From NCBI RefSeq assembly GCF_016811235.1, contig NZ_JAFBID010000061.1, positions 1 to 40,102 of the forward strand: a stretch of 40,102 bases of DNA, in the 5' to 3' direction. Position 1 is the stretch's first letter, and each line of letters opens with the position of its first letter. A program made the translations under genes and the position numbers. Positions 7,381-15,287 of this stretch are shown here, one piece after another. Below the pieces are notes generated by a model. The model worked only from the letters and a program-made list of their open reading frames with translations, was not told the DNA's origin and did no database searches. The stretch is from Microvirga arabica (GTDB lineage Bacteria; Pseudomonadota; Alphaproteobacteria; Rhizobiales; Beijerinckiaceae).

Positions 7381-8340
7381 GCGCCTGGTGTTGCAGAACG
7401 TGCGTCTGTAGTCGGATGGAGACGTGCCCAGTTGCTCGGCGAACTGCTGGCGCATCGACAAGGGCGTGCCGAAGCCGACTTCATGGGCAATGTGTTCGAC
7501 AGGCAGGTCGGTGCTCTCAAGCAATTGCTGAGCCTTGTCGACACGCTGGGCATTCAGCCACTTGGTGACGGTCGTTCCCGTTGCCTCCCGAAAGCGCCTT
7601 GTGAAGGAGCGGCGGCTCATCCGGGCGACGTCTGCCAAGGTATCCACGGTCAGTGGCTCCGACAGGTGCTCCAGCGCCCATTCCAGTACATCGGGCAGCC
7701 TGCTTTGGCATGGCAATAGGGCAATGGGCTTCTCGATGTATTGCGCCTGTCCGCCCTGCCTGTGCGGTGGCGTGACCAGCATCCTGGCCATGCGATTGGC
7801 CACATCGGCGCCGTGGCGCTCCCGGACTAGGTTCAAGCAGCAGTCGATGGCGGCAACGGTCCCGGCCGAGGTGACGATGTTGCCATCCTCGACATAGAGC
7901 ACGTCCGGGCGGAAGTCCGTCGTGGGGAAGCGTCGCGCGAAGGCCTCGCGCGCCACCCAATGGGTCGTCGCCTTCCGGCCATCCAGCAGACCGGCATCGC
8001 CCAACACGAAGGCCCCGAGGCACAGCCCCACGATGAGCTTCCCGCGGGCATGGGCCTGCTGCAGGGCTTCGACCAGCGCGTCCGGCGCCCGCAACTCAGG
8101 ATCGCTCCAGGCCGGAACGATGATGACATCGGCATCCCGCATCGCATCCAGGCCGTCCGGCACCTCGATCTCAAGGCCCAGGTCGCTGCGAATCCGGCCG
8201 GGTGCCAGCGCGCAATACCTCACGTCATGGCGCGGGAACCCTGGCGGCGCTAAGGTCGCGCCGAAGACGACCCCCGGAACGGTCAATTGGAAGAGGCTCA
8301 CGCCTTCGAAGGCGAGCACGGCAACATGAACGGCTGACAT
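7369..8340 (-). CDS. GlxA-family AraC-type transcriptional regulator with DJ-1/PfpI domain
   Basis: A 323-residue relative of the gene at 6364-7359 with the same plan: a DJ-1/PfpI domain (about 4-185) with C107 in VGLCLGAFVLGDAGLLDG and H127 in ATTHW, then an AraC DNA-binding domain (about 220-315) with LADVARMSRRSFTRRFREATG and VEHIAHEVGFGTPLSMRQQF. The two proteins are clearly different in sequence, so they are not a recent duplication. ATG at 8340. It is divergent from the luciferase-like monooxygenase gene across 154 bp, which makes that gene a plausible target. Confidence 0.88.
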   Translation of the reverse strand: MSAVHVAVLAFEGVSLFQLTVPGVVFGATLAPPGFPRHDVRYCALAPGRIRSDLGLEIEVPDGLDAMRDADVIIVPAWSDPELRAPDALVEALQQAHARGKLIVGLCLGAFVLGDAGLLDGRKATTHWVAREAFARRFPTTDFRPDVLYVEDGNIVTSAGTVAAIDCCLNLVRERHGADVANRMARMLVTPPHRQGGQAQYIEKPIALLPCQSRLPDVLEWALEHLSEPLTVDTLADVARMSRRSFTRRFREATGTTVTKWLNAQRVDKAQQLLESTDLPVEHIAHEVGFGTPLSMRQQFAEQLGTSPSDYRRTFCNTRRAHP

Positions 8341-8494
8341 GGTTTCCGAATGGAAAGGAACAGTTGGCCCAAAATTATCGATGGTTGTCGTTCAGGTCAA
8401 TTGTGGGCGGGCGCGGAAACCAGGACAACCGATGTGACCGGGCGTCGCCGACCCGGGCGGACGGCATCAGTCAGGCCATATTGGGAGCGTTGAA

Positions 8495-9604
8495 GTGACG
8501 GCATCGATCTTTGGAACACGACATGGAACCGCGCCGGTTCCCGTGTCCATTCTCGACTTTGCCATGGCCGGCAAGGGGGTTACGGCCAGTGAGGCCCTGG
8601 CTGCCAGCATCGAGCTGGCGCGCCTAGCTGATCGGCGGGGGTTCACCCGCTATTGGATCGCCGAGCATCACGCCATGCCCAGCGTCACGACCCCATCACC
8701 GGCGCTTCTGCTCGCTCGCCTTGTCGGTGAGACGAAGACGATCCGCCTCGGCTCGGGAGGCATGATGCTGCCGAACTTCCCGCCCTTGGTCGTTGCGGAG
8801 CAGTTCGGACTGTTGGCGTCGCTTGCGCCCGGGCGCATCGATCTGGGCCTCGGCCGGGCGCCGGGCACGGACATGACGACCGCGGCCGCCCTGCGGCGCG
8901 GGCAGATCGGCGCCGAGGATTTCCCGAACCAGGTTATGGAGCTGATCGGCTTCCTGGACGACGACTTTCCCGGCGGCCGTCCTTACGGCGACGGCGTGTA
9001 CGCCGTTCCGGGCCCGAGGCAGGACAGGGAAAATGGCGTTCCGCGCTCGTTCGAGCGCCCTCCTGTGTGGCTGCTGGGATCCTCCGGCTACTCGGCGCAG
9101 CTTGCCGCGCATCTTGGATTGCCGTTTGCCTTTGCGGCGCATCTTGCGGACGAGAACGTCGAGCTCGCCCTCACCCTGTACCGTCAGAAGTTCAGGCCCT
9201 CGGCCGTGCTCGACCGGCCCTATGCCATGACCAGCTTCGGCGTCCTCGCCGCGGATGACGAACGCGAGGCGCGGCGCCAGGCATGGGCCTACTCTCACGC
9301 GATGATGCGCATGTCCCAGCGCAAGTCCTTCGTCGTCCCCACCCCGGATGAAGCGGAAGCCTATCCCTACTCGCCGTCCGAGCGGGAGATGATCGAGATG
9401 TGGAACGCCAAGATCATGAGCGGGACCGGAGCGCAGGTCGTGGAGAAGCTGAACGCCTGGCAGCGGCGCCTGGGGGCAGACGAACTCATGTTGCTGAACC
9501 TCGGGCATTCGCCTGCCGCCATTCATCGCTCGACCGAGATCATTGCCGACGCCTACGGCATGCCTGAGCATCACCCGGACCAGGATGAAGCGCGTTATGG
9601 GTGA
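8495..9604 (+). CDS. Luciferase-like (LLM class) flavin-dependent monooxygenase
   Basis: A 369-residue TIM-barrel flavoprotein of the bacterial luciferase superfamily. Diagnostic segments are VSILDFAM near the start, RLADRRGFTRYWIAEHH (about 48-64), TIRLGSGGMMLPN and PGRIDLGLGRAPGTD (about 110-126), a set found in the MsnO8/YhbW-type subgroup. It should use FMNH2 supplied by a separate reductase and oxygenate an unknown substrate. GTG at 8495 follows GGGAG. It is divergent from an AraC-type regulator and is followed 109 bp later by a ChaC-like gene. No flavin reductase lies beside it. Confidence 0.85.
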   Translation: MTASIFGTRHGTAPVPVSILDFAMAGKGVTASEALAASIELARLADRRGFTRYWIAEHHAMPSVTTPSPALLLARLVGETKTIRLGSGGMMLPNFPPLVVAEQFGLLASLAPGRIDLGLGRAPGTDMTTAAALRRGQIGAEDFPNQVMELIGFLDDDFPGGRPYGDGVYAVPGPRQDRENGVPRSFERPPVWLLGSSGYSAQLAAHLGLPFAFAAHLADENVELALTLYRQKFRPSAVLDRPYAMTSFGVLAADDEREARRQAWAYSHAMMRMSQRKSFVVPTPDEAEAYPYSPSEREMIEMWNAKIMSGTGAQVVEKLNAWQRRLGADELMLLNLGHSPAAIHRSTEIIADAYGMPEHHPDQDEARYG

Positions 9605-9713
9605 CGCTGCCTTGCGCCGCTGGCATGACCATCCAGCCCCTCCAGAACCCATATATCCTCCAGCGGCCTTGAGCGGGCCGAGGGATCCGGGACGAACCTT
9701 ACTGGAGATCGGA

Positions 9714-10409
9714 ATGGAAGGATCGAGCGCGACGAAGCGAGGCCACGGCCTGACCCGTGAAGCCCTCCGGGACGGCTTCGTGCATGAACTGGTCGCGCGC
9801 TCGGGGATCGACCTGCCCGTGCTGAGCGACGAGGAGCGGCGGGCATCCCTCAAGGCGACCCTCGCCTCGCAGCCTGCTCCGGGCGATGTCTGGCTGTTCG
9901 GCTATGGCTCGCTGATCTGGAACCCGGCGTTTCACTACGTCGAGCGCCAGCCCGTGCTGATCCGGGGCTGGCATCGGCAGTTCTGCCTGTCCACCCCCAT
10001 CGGACGCGGGAGCCCGGAGAATCCCGGACTGGTCCTCGGGCTCGACCGCGGCGGCGCCTGCCGCGGGGTCGCCTTCCGCATCGCGCGGTCCGAAGCGGAT
10101 GCCGAGCTCGACCTGGTCTGGCGGCGCGAGATGGTGATGGGCTCCTACGTCCCACGCTGGGTCAAGCTGCATGGACCCGACCTGCCGGAGGGCACGTACG
10201 GCATTACCTTCACCATCAACCATGCGGCCCCGAACTATGTGCGTCCGGCCTCGGAGGCTGACACGGCCCGAGTGGTCGCGACCGCCTGCGGGGCGCTCGG
10301 GTCCTGTCAGGACTACCTCTTCGACACGATTCATGGCCTGAAAGGGTTCGGGATCCACGACCACCATCTGAATCGCATCGCCGACTTGGTGCGTGAGCAC
10401 CGGAGCTGA
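9714..10409 (+). CDS. Gamma-glutamylcyclotransferase, ChaC-like (glutathione-specific)
   Basis: A 231-residue protein with the ChaC fold. The substrate loop is VWLFGYGSLIWNP (about 59-71), and the likely catalytic glutamate is E139 in WRREM. ChaC enzymes split glutathione to 5-oxoproline and Cys-Gly in the cytoplasm. ATG at 9714 was chosen because GGAG precedes it and the family does not extend farther upstream, although the frame is open. An N-terminal extension of about 55 residues before the catalytic domain is common in alphaproteobacterial forms. It may be cotranscribed with the monooxygenase gene. Confidence 0.85.
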   Translation: MEGSSATKRGHGLTREALRDGFVHELVARSGIDLPVLSDEERRASLKATLASQPAPGDVWLFGYGSLIWNPAFHYVERQPVLIRGWHRQFCLSTPIGRGSPENPGLVLGLDRGGACRGVAFRIARSEADAELDLVWRREMVMGSYVPRWVKLHGPDLPEGTYGITFTINHAAPNYVRPASEADTARVVATACGALGSCQDYLFDTIHGLKGFGIHDHHLNRIADLVREHRS

Positions 10410-10500
10410 GCCATGCCGGAAGGATGGCCAACGGTCTCCAAGGAAGCACCAAACGGCTCATAAGTCCCACCGCGACCAGTGACTGATATCGGCGTGTGGC

Positions 10501-10514
10501 TTGACTTGGATCAA
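10501..10514. promoter_or_regulatory. FNR/FixK-like box
   Basis: TTGAC-TTGG-ATCAA differs at one position from the FNR/FixK consensus TTGAT-N4-ATCAA. It lies 46 bp upstream of the GbsR-type regulator gene that heads the cydAB genes. Control of bd oxidases by CRP/FNR proteins under low oxygen is established, so the site is well placed. The match is seen; binding is inference. Confidence 0.65.
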
Positions 10515-10526
10515 TGCAAATCACAT

Positions 10527-10550
10527 ATTTCATAAAATTCTGAAATTTCA
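10527..10550. promoter_or_regulatory. Overlapping dyads, likely regulator operator
   Basis: Two dyads overlap: ATTTCA-N8-TGAAAT (10527-10546) and the perfect palindrome TGAAATTTCA (10541-10550). They lie just before the start of the MarR/GbsR-type gene and downstream of the FNR-like box. MarR-type proteins often bind AT-rich dyads in their own promoters, so autoregulation is likely. Confidence 0.5.
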
Positions 10551-10559
10551 GGACTTCCC

Positions 10560-11144
10560 GTGAACCTCCCTCCCCTCGTCCAAACCTTCGTGCTCCACTT
10601 CGGCGAGATGGGCTCCCGCTGGGGCATCAATCGCACCGTCGGGCAGATCTACGCCCTGCTGTACCTCTCCAAGGAGCCGCTGAACGCGGAGGACATCGTC
10701 GAGCGGCTCGGCGTCTCCCGCTCCAATGTCAGCATGGGCCTCAAGGAGCTGCAGGCCTGGAATCTCGTGCGGCTCCAGCACAAGCCCGGCGACCGGCGCG
10801 ACTACTTCTCCACGCCAGATGACATCTGGCAGATCGTCCGCACGCTGGTCGAGGAGCGCAAGAAACGGGAGATCGATCCGACCATGACCCTTCTGCGCGA
10901 GGTGCTCATGCAGGAGCCGGCCAGCGTGGAAGAGCGCCATGCGCAGGAGCGCATGCGCGAGATGCACGATCTCTTCGAGCTTCTCACCGGCTGGTACGCC
11001 GACGTGCAGCGGCTCGACACCGAGCGCCTCGTCCAGCTCCTGACGCTGGGCTCGAAAGTGCAGAAGATCCTGGAGATGAAGGACCGCCTCTTTGTCGTGC
11101 CGGGATCGAAGAAGAGCCGCCGCGAAGATCCCAAGGACAAGTAG
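10560..11144 (+). CDS. GbsR/MarR-family transcriptional regulator of the cyd genes
   Basis: A 194-residue winged-helix regulator. The DNA-binding part is at about 25-80 (GQIYALLYLSKEPLNAEDI, then RLGVSRSNVSMGLKELQAW and a wing with RRDYFS), followed by a long helical C-terminal half for dimer formation. This is the GbsR-like branch of the MarR superfamily. The start is a GTG at 10560; a Shine-Dalgarno-like AGGA lies about 8 nt upstream at 10549-10553. The stop is only 2 bp before cydA, so the gene is almost certainly cotranscribed with the oxidase and probably controls it. Signals sensed are unknown. Confidence 0.85.
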   Translation: MNLPPLVQTFVLHFGEMGSRWGINRTVGQIYALLYLSKEPLNAEDIVERLGVSRSNVSMGLKELQAWNLVRLQHKPGDRRDYFSTPDDIWQIVRTLVEERKKREIDPTMTLLREVLMQEPASVEERHAQERMREMHDLFELLTGWYADVQRLDTERLVQLLTLGSKVQKILEMKDRLFVVPGSKKSRREDPKDK

Positions 11145-11146
11145 AA

Positions 11147-12568
11147 ATGTTCGACCAACTCGACGCGCTATTGCTGGCGCGTTTCCAGTTCGCGTTTACC
11201 GTTTCCTTCCACTTCATCTTCCCGTCATTCTCCATCGGGCTCGCGAGCTATCTCGCGGTACTGGAGGGGCTGTGGCTGTGGACCGGGCGTGAGGTCTATC
11301 TCAACCTGTTCAAGTACTGGCTCAAGATCTTCGCCTTAGCCTTTGCCATGGGCGTGGTCTCGGGCATCGTCATGTCCTATCAGTTCGGCACCAACTGGTC
11401 GGTGTTCTCCGACAAGGCCGGGCCGGTCATCGGGCCGCTGATGGCCTACGAGGTCATGACCGCCTTCTTCCTCGAAGCGGGGTTCCTCGGCATCATGCTG
11501 TTCGGCATGGGGCGGGTGGGCCGCAAGCTGCACTTCGCCGCCACGCTCGCGGTCGCGGTCGGCACGTTCATCTCCGCGTTCTGGATCCTGTCCGCCAATT
11601 CCTGGATGCAGACGCCGGTCGGCTACGGCATCAACGAGGCCGGGCAGTTCGTGCCGGAGGATTGGTGGGCGATCATCTTCAACCCGTCCTTCCCCTACCG
11701 CCTCGTCCACACCGTGATGGCCGCCTACCTCACCACCGCTCTGGTCGTGGGTGGTGTCGGTGCCTGGCACCTGCTGCGGGATCGCACCAACAAGGGTGCC
11801 CGGGTGATGTTCTCGATGGCCATGGGCATGGTGGCGGTTGTCGCACCGCTCCAGATCCTCGCCGGTGACATGCACGGCCTCAACACGCTTGAGCACCAGC
11901 CGGCCAAGGTCATGGCCATGGAAGGCCACTTCGAGAGCCATCCGGATGGCGCGCCCCTGATCCTGTTCGGCATGCCCGACCAGGAGGCCGGCACGGTCCG
12001 CAACGCCATCGCAATCCCGAAGGCCTCGTCGCTCATCCTCAAGCACGACCCGAACGCCCCGCTGAACGGGCTCGACACAGTCGACCGCGCCAACTGGCCC
12101 TACGTGCCGGTGGTGTTCTGGTCCTTCCGCATCATGGTGGGCCTGGGCTTCGCGATGCTGGCGCTTGGCTTGCTCAGCCTGTGGGCCCGCTTCCGGGGCC
12201 GGCTCTACGACTGGCGCCCGCTGCACTGGCTGGCACTCGCGATGGGTCCCGCGGGCTTCGTCGCCGTGATCGCCGGTTGGGTCACCACCGAGGTCGGGCG
12301 GCAGCCCTTTACGGTCTACGGCCTGCTCAAGACCGCGGCCTCGGCTTCGCCGCTTGAAGCCCCGGCTGTCGCCGCGTCGCTGCTGACCTTCATCGTCGTC
12401 TACTTCATCGTGTTCGGGGCCGGCACCGGGTACATCCTCAAGCTGATGGGCAAGGCCCCGCATCCGGGCGAGACCGGGCCCGAGGCCGGGCGCGAGCCGA
12501 TCCGCACCGCCGGCATCACGCCGGCTCCGGCGGTCAATCCGGCCCGCACCCTCGGCGCAGAGGTCTGA
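11147..12568 (+). CDS. cydA: Cytochrome bd quinol oxidase subunit I (cyanide-insensitive type)
   Basis: A 473-residue membrane protein of the CydA family. Haem ligands align with those of E. coli: H22 (b595/d region), H188 (b558) and M330 in FWSFRIM (b558). The proton-path glutamates E102 and E110, and K254 and E259 of the quinol loop, are present. The quinol loop is short, and the late segment GWVTTEVGRQPFTVYG is typical of cyanide-insensitive oxidases (CioA). It oxidises quinol and reduces O2 to water in the inner membrane without pumping protons. The start lies 2 bp after the regulator gene, with AAGGA in that gene's end. cydB follows 3 bp later. Confidence 0.95.
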   Translation: MFDQLDALLLARFQFAFTVSFHFIFPSFSIGLASYLAVLEGLWLWTGREVYLNLFKYWLKIFALAFAMGVVSGIVMSYQFGTNWSVFSDKAGPVIGPLMAYEVMTAFFLEAGFLGIMLFGMGRVGRKLHFAATLAVAVGTFISAFWILSANSWMQTPVGYGINEAGQFVPEDWWAIIFNPSFPYRLVHTVMAAYLTTALVVGGVGAWHLLRDRTNKGARVMFSMAMGMVAVVAPLQILAGDMHGLNTLEHQPAKVMAMEGHFESHPDGAPLILFGMPDQEAGTVRNAIAIPKASSLILKHDPNAPLNGLDTVDRANWPYVPVVFWSFRIMVGLGFAMLALGLLSLWARFRGRLYDWRPLHWLALAMGPAGFVAVIAGWVTTEVGRQPFTVYGLLKTAASASPLEAPAVAASLLTFIVVYFIVFGAGTGYILKLMGKAPHPGETGPEAGREPIRTAGITPAPAVNPARTLGAEV

Positions 12569-12571
12569 ACC

Positions 12572-13579
12572 ATGATCCCTGTTTTTGATCTTCCCACCCT
12601 TTGGGCCTTCGTCATCGCATTCGCGGTCTTCGCCTACGTGGTGATGGACGGCTTCGACCTCGGCATCGGCATCCTGTTCCCGTTCTTCCAGCCGGGACCG
12701 GAACGCGACAGCGCCATGAACTCGGTCGCGCCGGTCTGGGACGGCAACGAGACCTGGCTGGTGCTCGGCGGCGGCGGCCTCATGGCGGCGTTCCCGCTCG
12801 CCTATGCGATCATCCTGCCGGCCCTCTACGCTCCGGTCATCGCCATGCTGCTGGCGCTGATCTTCCGCGGCGTCGCCTTCGAGTTCCGCTGGCGCGATCC
12901 GGGCCACCGCCGCTACTGGGACTTCGCGTTTACGACGGGATCCATCGTGGCAACGCTGGCGCAAGGCATCACGCTCGGCGCCCTTCTCCAGGGCATCGTG
13001 GTCGAGGGCCGCTCCTATGCCGGAGGCTGGTGGGACTGGCTGACGCCATTCAGCCTGCTGGTCGGGGTCAGCCTCGTGGTTGGCTACGCGCTGCTCGGCG
13101 CGACCTGGCTCATCATGAAGACCGAAGGCGCCGTCCAGAACCACAGCTACCGCTTGGCCGGCAAGCTCGCTATCGGGCTGATCGTATGCATCGGCTTGGT
13201 CAGCGCGGCAACGCCGTTCCTGAGCGGCGCTTACTACGAGCGCTGGTTCGCGTGGCCGCAGGTCCTGTTCACGGCCCAGGTGCCGCTGCTCGTGGGCATC
13301 ACCTCCGGCACGTTGCTGGTGGGCTTGATCCGGCGCTGGGAGTACTGGCCGTTCCTGCTGACGCTGGGCCTGTTCGCCCTATGCCTCCTCGGCCTGGGCG
13401 TCAGCATGTTCCCGTACGTGGTGCCCAACGCCGTCACCATCCACCAGGCCGCGGCACCGAACGTGAGCCTCCAGTTCATGCTGGTCGGCGCGAGCGTGCT
13501 GATCCCGATCATCCTTGCCTACACCGGGTACTCGTACTGGGTGTTCCGCGGCAAGACCGGACACGAGGGCTATCACTGA
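12572..13579 (+). CDS. cydB: Cytochrome bd quinol oxidase subunit II
   Basis: A 335-residue membrane protein of the CydB family. It opens with FAVFAYVVMDGFDLGIGILFP and has PVWDGNETWLVLGGGGLMAAFP (about 53-74), both hallmark segments of subunit II. It pairs with CydA to form the oxidase. Length fits the CioB-type subunit. The ATG is 3 bp after the cydA stop, and its own TGA overlaps by one base the ATG of the small subunit gene. Confidence 0.95.
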   Translation: MIPVFDLPTLWAFVIAFAVFAYVVMDGFDLGIGILFPFFQPGPERDSAMNSVAPVWDGNETWLVLGGGGLMAAFPLAYAIILPALYAPVIAMLLALIFRGVAFEFRWRDPGHRRYWDFAFTTGSIVATLAQGITLGALLQGIVVEGRSYAGGWWDWLTPFSLLVGVSLVVGYALLGATWLIMKTEGAVQNHSYRLAGKLAIGLIVCIGLVSAATPFLSGAYYERWFAWPQVLFTAQVPLLVGITSGTLLVGLIRRWEYWPFLLTLGLFALCLLGLGVSMFPYVVPNAVTIHQAAAPNVSLQFMLVGASVLIPIILAYTGYSYWVFRGKTGHEGYH

Positions 13580-13701
13580 TGATCAACGAACTCGAACAGG
13601 GCTCCGCCCTGAGCCGCTGGCTGTGGTTCGTCGGCCTCTGGGCCGCCGGCGTCGGCACGACGGCGGCCGTGGGCCTCGTCATCCGGTTCTGGTTGGCGTG
13701 A
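13579..13701 (+). CDS. DUF2474-like small subunit of the bd oxidase (CydX analogue)
   Basis: A 40-residue peptide with one membrane segment (about residues 14-38, LWFVGLWAAGVGTTAAVGLVI) and a polar N-terminus. Its position directly after cydB, with TGATG overlap, and the WxWFVGLWAAGV pattern match DUF2474, the small protein found with cyanide-insensitive bd oxidases. By analogy to CydX/CbdX it should stabilise the haems of the complex. It is often missed in annotation because it is so short. Confidence 0.85.
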   Translation: MINELEQGSALSRWLWFVGLWAAGVGTTAAVGLVIRFWLA

Positions 13702-13711
13702 CGGTCGACTT

Positions 13712-13795
13712 GATTTCTGACGGGCGGGGACTTCGCCAACTGTCTTCGTCACTCGGGTTTCGTCGCACCTGCCATCCCCGATGACCTCAGAAATC
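13712..13795. repeat. Inverted repeat of MITE-like size after the cyd genes
   Basis: GATTTCTGA (13712-13720) is matched by TCAGAAATC (13787-13795), and GGTC/GACC flank both ends with a small offset. The 84-bp element has no coding capacity. It could be a terminator structure of the cyd operon, or the relic of a small insertion element. No target-site duplication is obvious. Confidence 0.3.
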
Positions 13796-13909
13796 GACCC
13801 ATGCCCGGCGAATTGGACAGGGTCGCGGCTCAGGCACAAGTTTCGCGTGAATGGGTTAGGGACTTCGTCCGCAGCCGCCTGTTGCTTGAACCGAGCAGTT
13901 GCCCGCTAG

Positions 13910-13930
13910 GGGCTGAGTGAGCCTCAGCCC
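13910..13930. terminator. Stem-loop at the stop of the 127-residue hypothetical gene
   Basis: A perfect 8-bp stem (13910-13917 with 13923-13930) with loop TGAGC overlaps the stop codon of the minus-strand gene. There is no U-tract. It may end transcription from either side. Confidence 0.4.
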
Positions 13931-14307
13931 TTGATTGAATACTGCCGCTGCACCAAGCCGATGAATTCGAGAATTCTGGCGAGCTCATCGTCCTGGAAAT
14001 CGTAGCACCCATAGCATTCAACGACGGACTTGCTCGCATGTGCTCGGATTTCTATCCAGAACGGCGGCTCTTGGGCGAGCTGATCATCGGAAGCGCTTCG
14101 GCTCAGGTGCACGTCAAAGGCGCCGCAATGCGCAATCGTTTCCGTGCCGCCGCACCCGGGCCGTGGCTCGGTGTGCCCGAGCCGGGCGTAGGCTTGGATC
14201 AGCTTCCTTGCGATCAGCTCGGGATCAACCAACGAAGTTGGATCATGTTTCCCTCCTGGCGAGCGCACGGTGCACCTCAATGGATCGAAGACGTTGCTCG
14301 TGTTCAT
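13924..14307 (-). CDS. Hypothetical protein, 127 residues
   Basis: I do not recognise the family. The protein is soluble with no signal peptide or membrane segment; it has five cysteines, including C52 in RPGCGGTE and two in VECYGCYDFQ. The C-terminal part (DDELARILEFIGLVQRQYS) looks helical. The start is well supported: ATG at 14307 with GGAGGA 7 nt upstream. It is preceded on the same strand, 119 bp away, by the glutaredoxin-MauE gene, and may be controlled with it. Confidence 0.65.
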   Translation of the reverse strand: MNTSNVFDPLRCTVRSPGGKHDPTSLVDPELIARKLIQAYARLGHTEPRPGCGGTETIAHCGAFDVHLSRSASDDQLAQEPPFWIEIRAHASKSVVECYGCYDFQDDELARILEFIGLVQRQYSIKG

Positions 14308-14426
14308 GAGACAGTCCTCCCGCCTCAGACGATGCGAAGGGGCGATCTGCTTTGTGACAGAACTGCCCCTTCCAACGCTGGCAAGGTCAAGCGCCGTTTC
14401 GGGCGCCGGGTGCAGTACCACCCGCG

Positions 14427-15209
14427 CTACATCGCGTGGGCGGTACCGAGCGGCAGGCCGAAGGCCATGAGCGCCATCCACACCGCCATGGCGATCATCA
14501 TCAGGTTCTCGGTCAGCGACACGAACCCGAGCGGGACGTTGCTCGAACCGCCGACGCAGGCGCACTTCAGCTCGCGCTTGTCGATGTAGACCGCCTTGAA
14601 CACCGACGCGGCCCCCACGGTGCCGATGAACAAAGAGATCGGCACCGACAGCCAAGTCAGCGCGCCGGCGATCATCAGCACGCCAGCCAAGCCTTCGGCG
14701 AAGGGATAGATGTAGGAGTAAGGCACCCAGCGCCGCGCTAGCAGGTCGTAGTTCAGGAACATGGTGGCGAAGCTCTCGACGTTCTGGAGCTTCAGGAGCG
14801 CCAGCACGACCATGCTGAAGGCGATGAACCATTCGGCCGCACGCACAGTGAAGGGGCTTCCATACACGGCATGGCTGACGGCCAGTGCCATCAGCGCCGT
14901 CATGCTGAACAGCGCGATGACGGGCTTGTAGGTGGTGGCCTTCGGGTCGGCAACCGTCTTGCCGAAATAGCGGCGCAAGTCGTCGTAGCCGCCAATCCGC
15001 TCGCCATCGATGAAGGTCTGCGGCGTCGTCTGAACGCCGTGCTCCGCCTTGAAGGCGTCGGTTGCCTCGCGCGAGGTCAGCCACCTGTCCTCGACCGTGA
15101 AGCCCTGGCGGCGCAGGAGATCCTTGGCCTTCAGGCCATAGGGGCAGACATGCTGGTCCATCACCATGCGGTAGAGGGTGGCCTGGCGGGGGTGGGCTGT
15201 GGAAGTCAT
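14427..15209 (-). CDS. Glutaredoxin-MauE/DoxX fusion membrane protein
   Basis: A 260-residue fusion. Residues 10-85 are a glutaredoxin domain with the active site CPYG (22-25) and the cis-proline in TTPQTF (61-66). From about 95 to the end there are four predicted membrane segments of the MauE/DoxX type, with the motif KCACVGG after the third. MauE-like proteins are linked to disulfide handling in the periplasm, and here the thiol domain seems to lie in the cytoplasm. ATG at 15209. It is divergent from a MerR-type regulator, and the promoter has the long spacer expected for MerR control. The substrate is unknown. Confidence 0.85.
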   Translation of the reverse strand: MTSTAHPRQATLYRMVMDQHVCPYGLKAKDLLRRQGFTVEDRWLTSREATDAFKAEHGVQTTPQTFIDGERIGGYDDLRRYFGKTVADPKATTYKPVIALFSMTALMALAVSHAVYGSPFTVRAAEWFIAFSMVVLALLKLQNVESFATMFLNYDLLARRWVPYSYIYPFAEGLAGVLMIAGALTWLSVPISLFIGTVGAASVFKAVYIDKRELKCACVGGSSNVPLGFVSLTENLMMIAMAVWMALMAFGLPLGTAHAM

Positions 15210-15253
15210 TGCAGCAGCTCTCAATTCGGGGGTTGGTCTTGAAGCTGCTCCCC

Positions 15254-15284
15254 ATATAAGGTCTGTACCATGGTACGGAGTCAA
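15254..15284 (-). promoter_or_regulatory. MerR-type promoter with operator
   Basis: On the minus strand TTGACT (15279-15284) and TTATAT (15254-15259) are separated by 19 bp, the long spacer that marks MerR-activated promoters. The 12-bp palindrome GTACCATGGTAC (15265-15276) fills the spacer. A MerR-type protein bound there would untwist the DNA and activate the glutaredoxin-MauE gene. The palindrome includes an ATG that could be mistaken for the regulator's start. Confidence 0.85.
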
Positions 15285-15287
15285 GAG

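Noticed and set aside
11336..13144. A 602-codon open frame on the minus strand
   Set aside because: It is exactly antisense to cydA and cydB, rich in Asp, Arg, Gly and His as usual for shadows of GC-rich genes, and has no motif.
13801..13920. A 39-codon plus-strand ORF with a helix-turn-helix-like look (RVAAQAQVSREWVRDFV)
   Set aside because: There is no ribosome site before its ATG, no full DNA-binding domain, and its end overlaps a hairpin; a chance frame or a small relic is more likely.
15270..15287. Earlier ATG for the MerR-type regulator
   Set aside because: This ATG is part of the GTACCATGGTAC operator and has no ribosome site; ATG 15288 has GGAG at the right distance and matches the family start.
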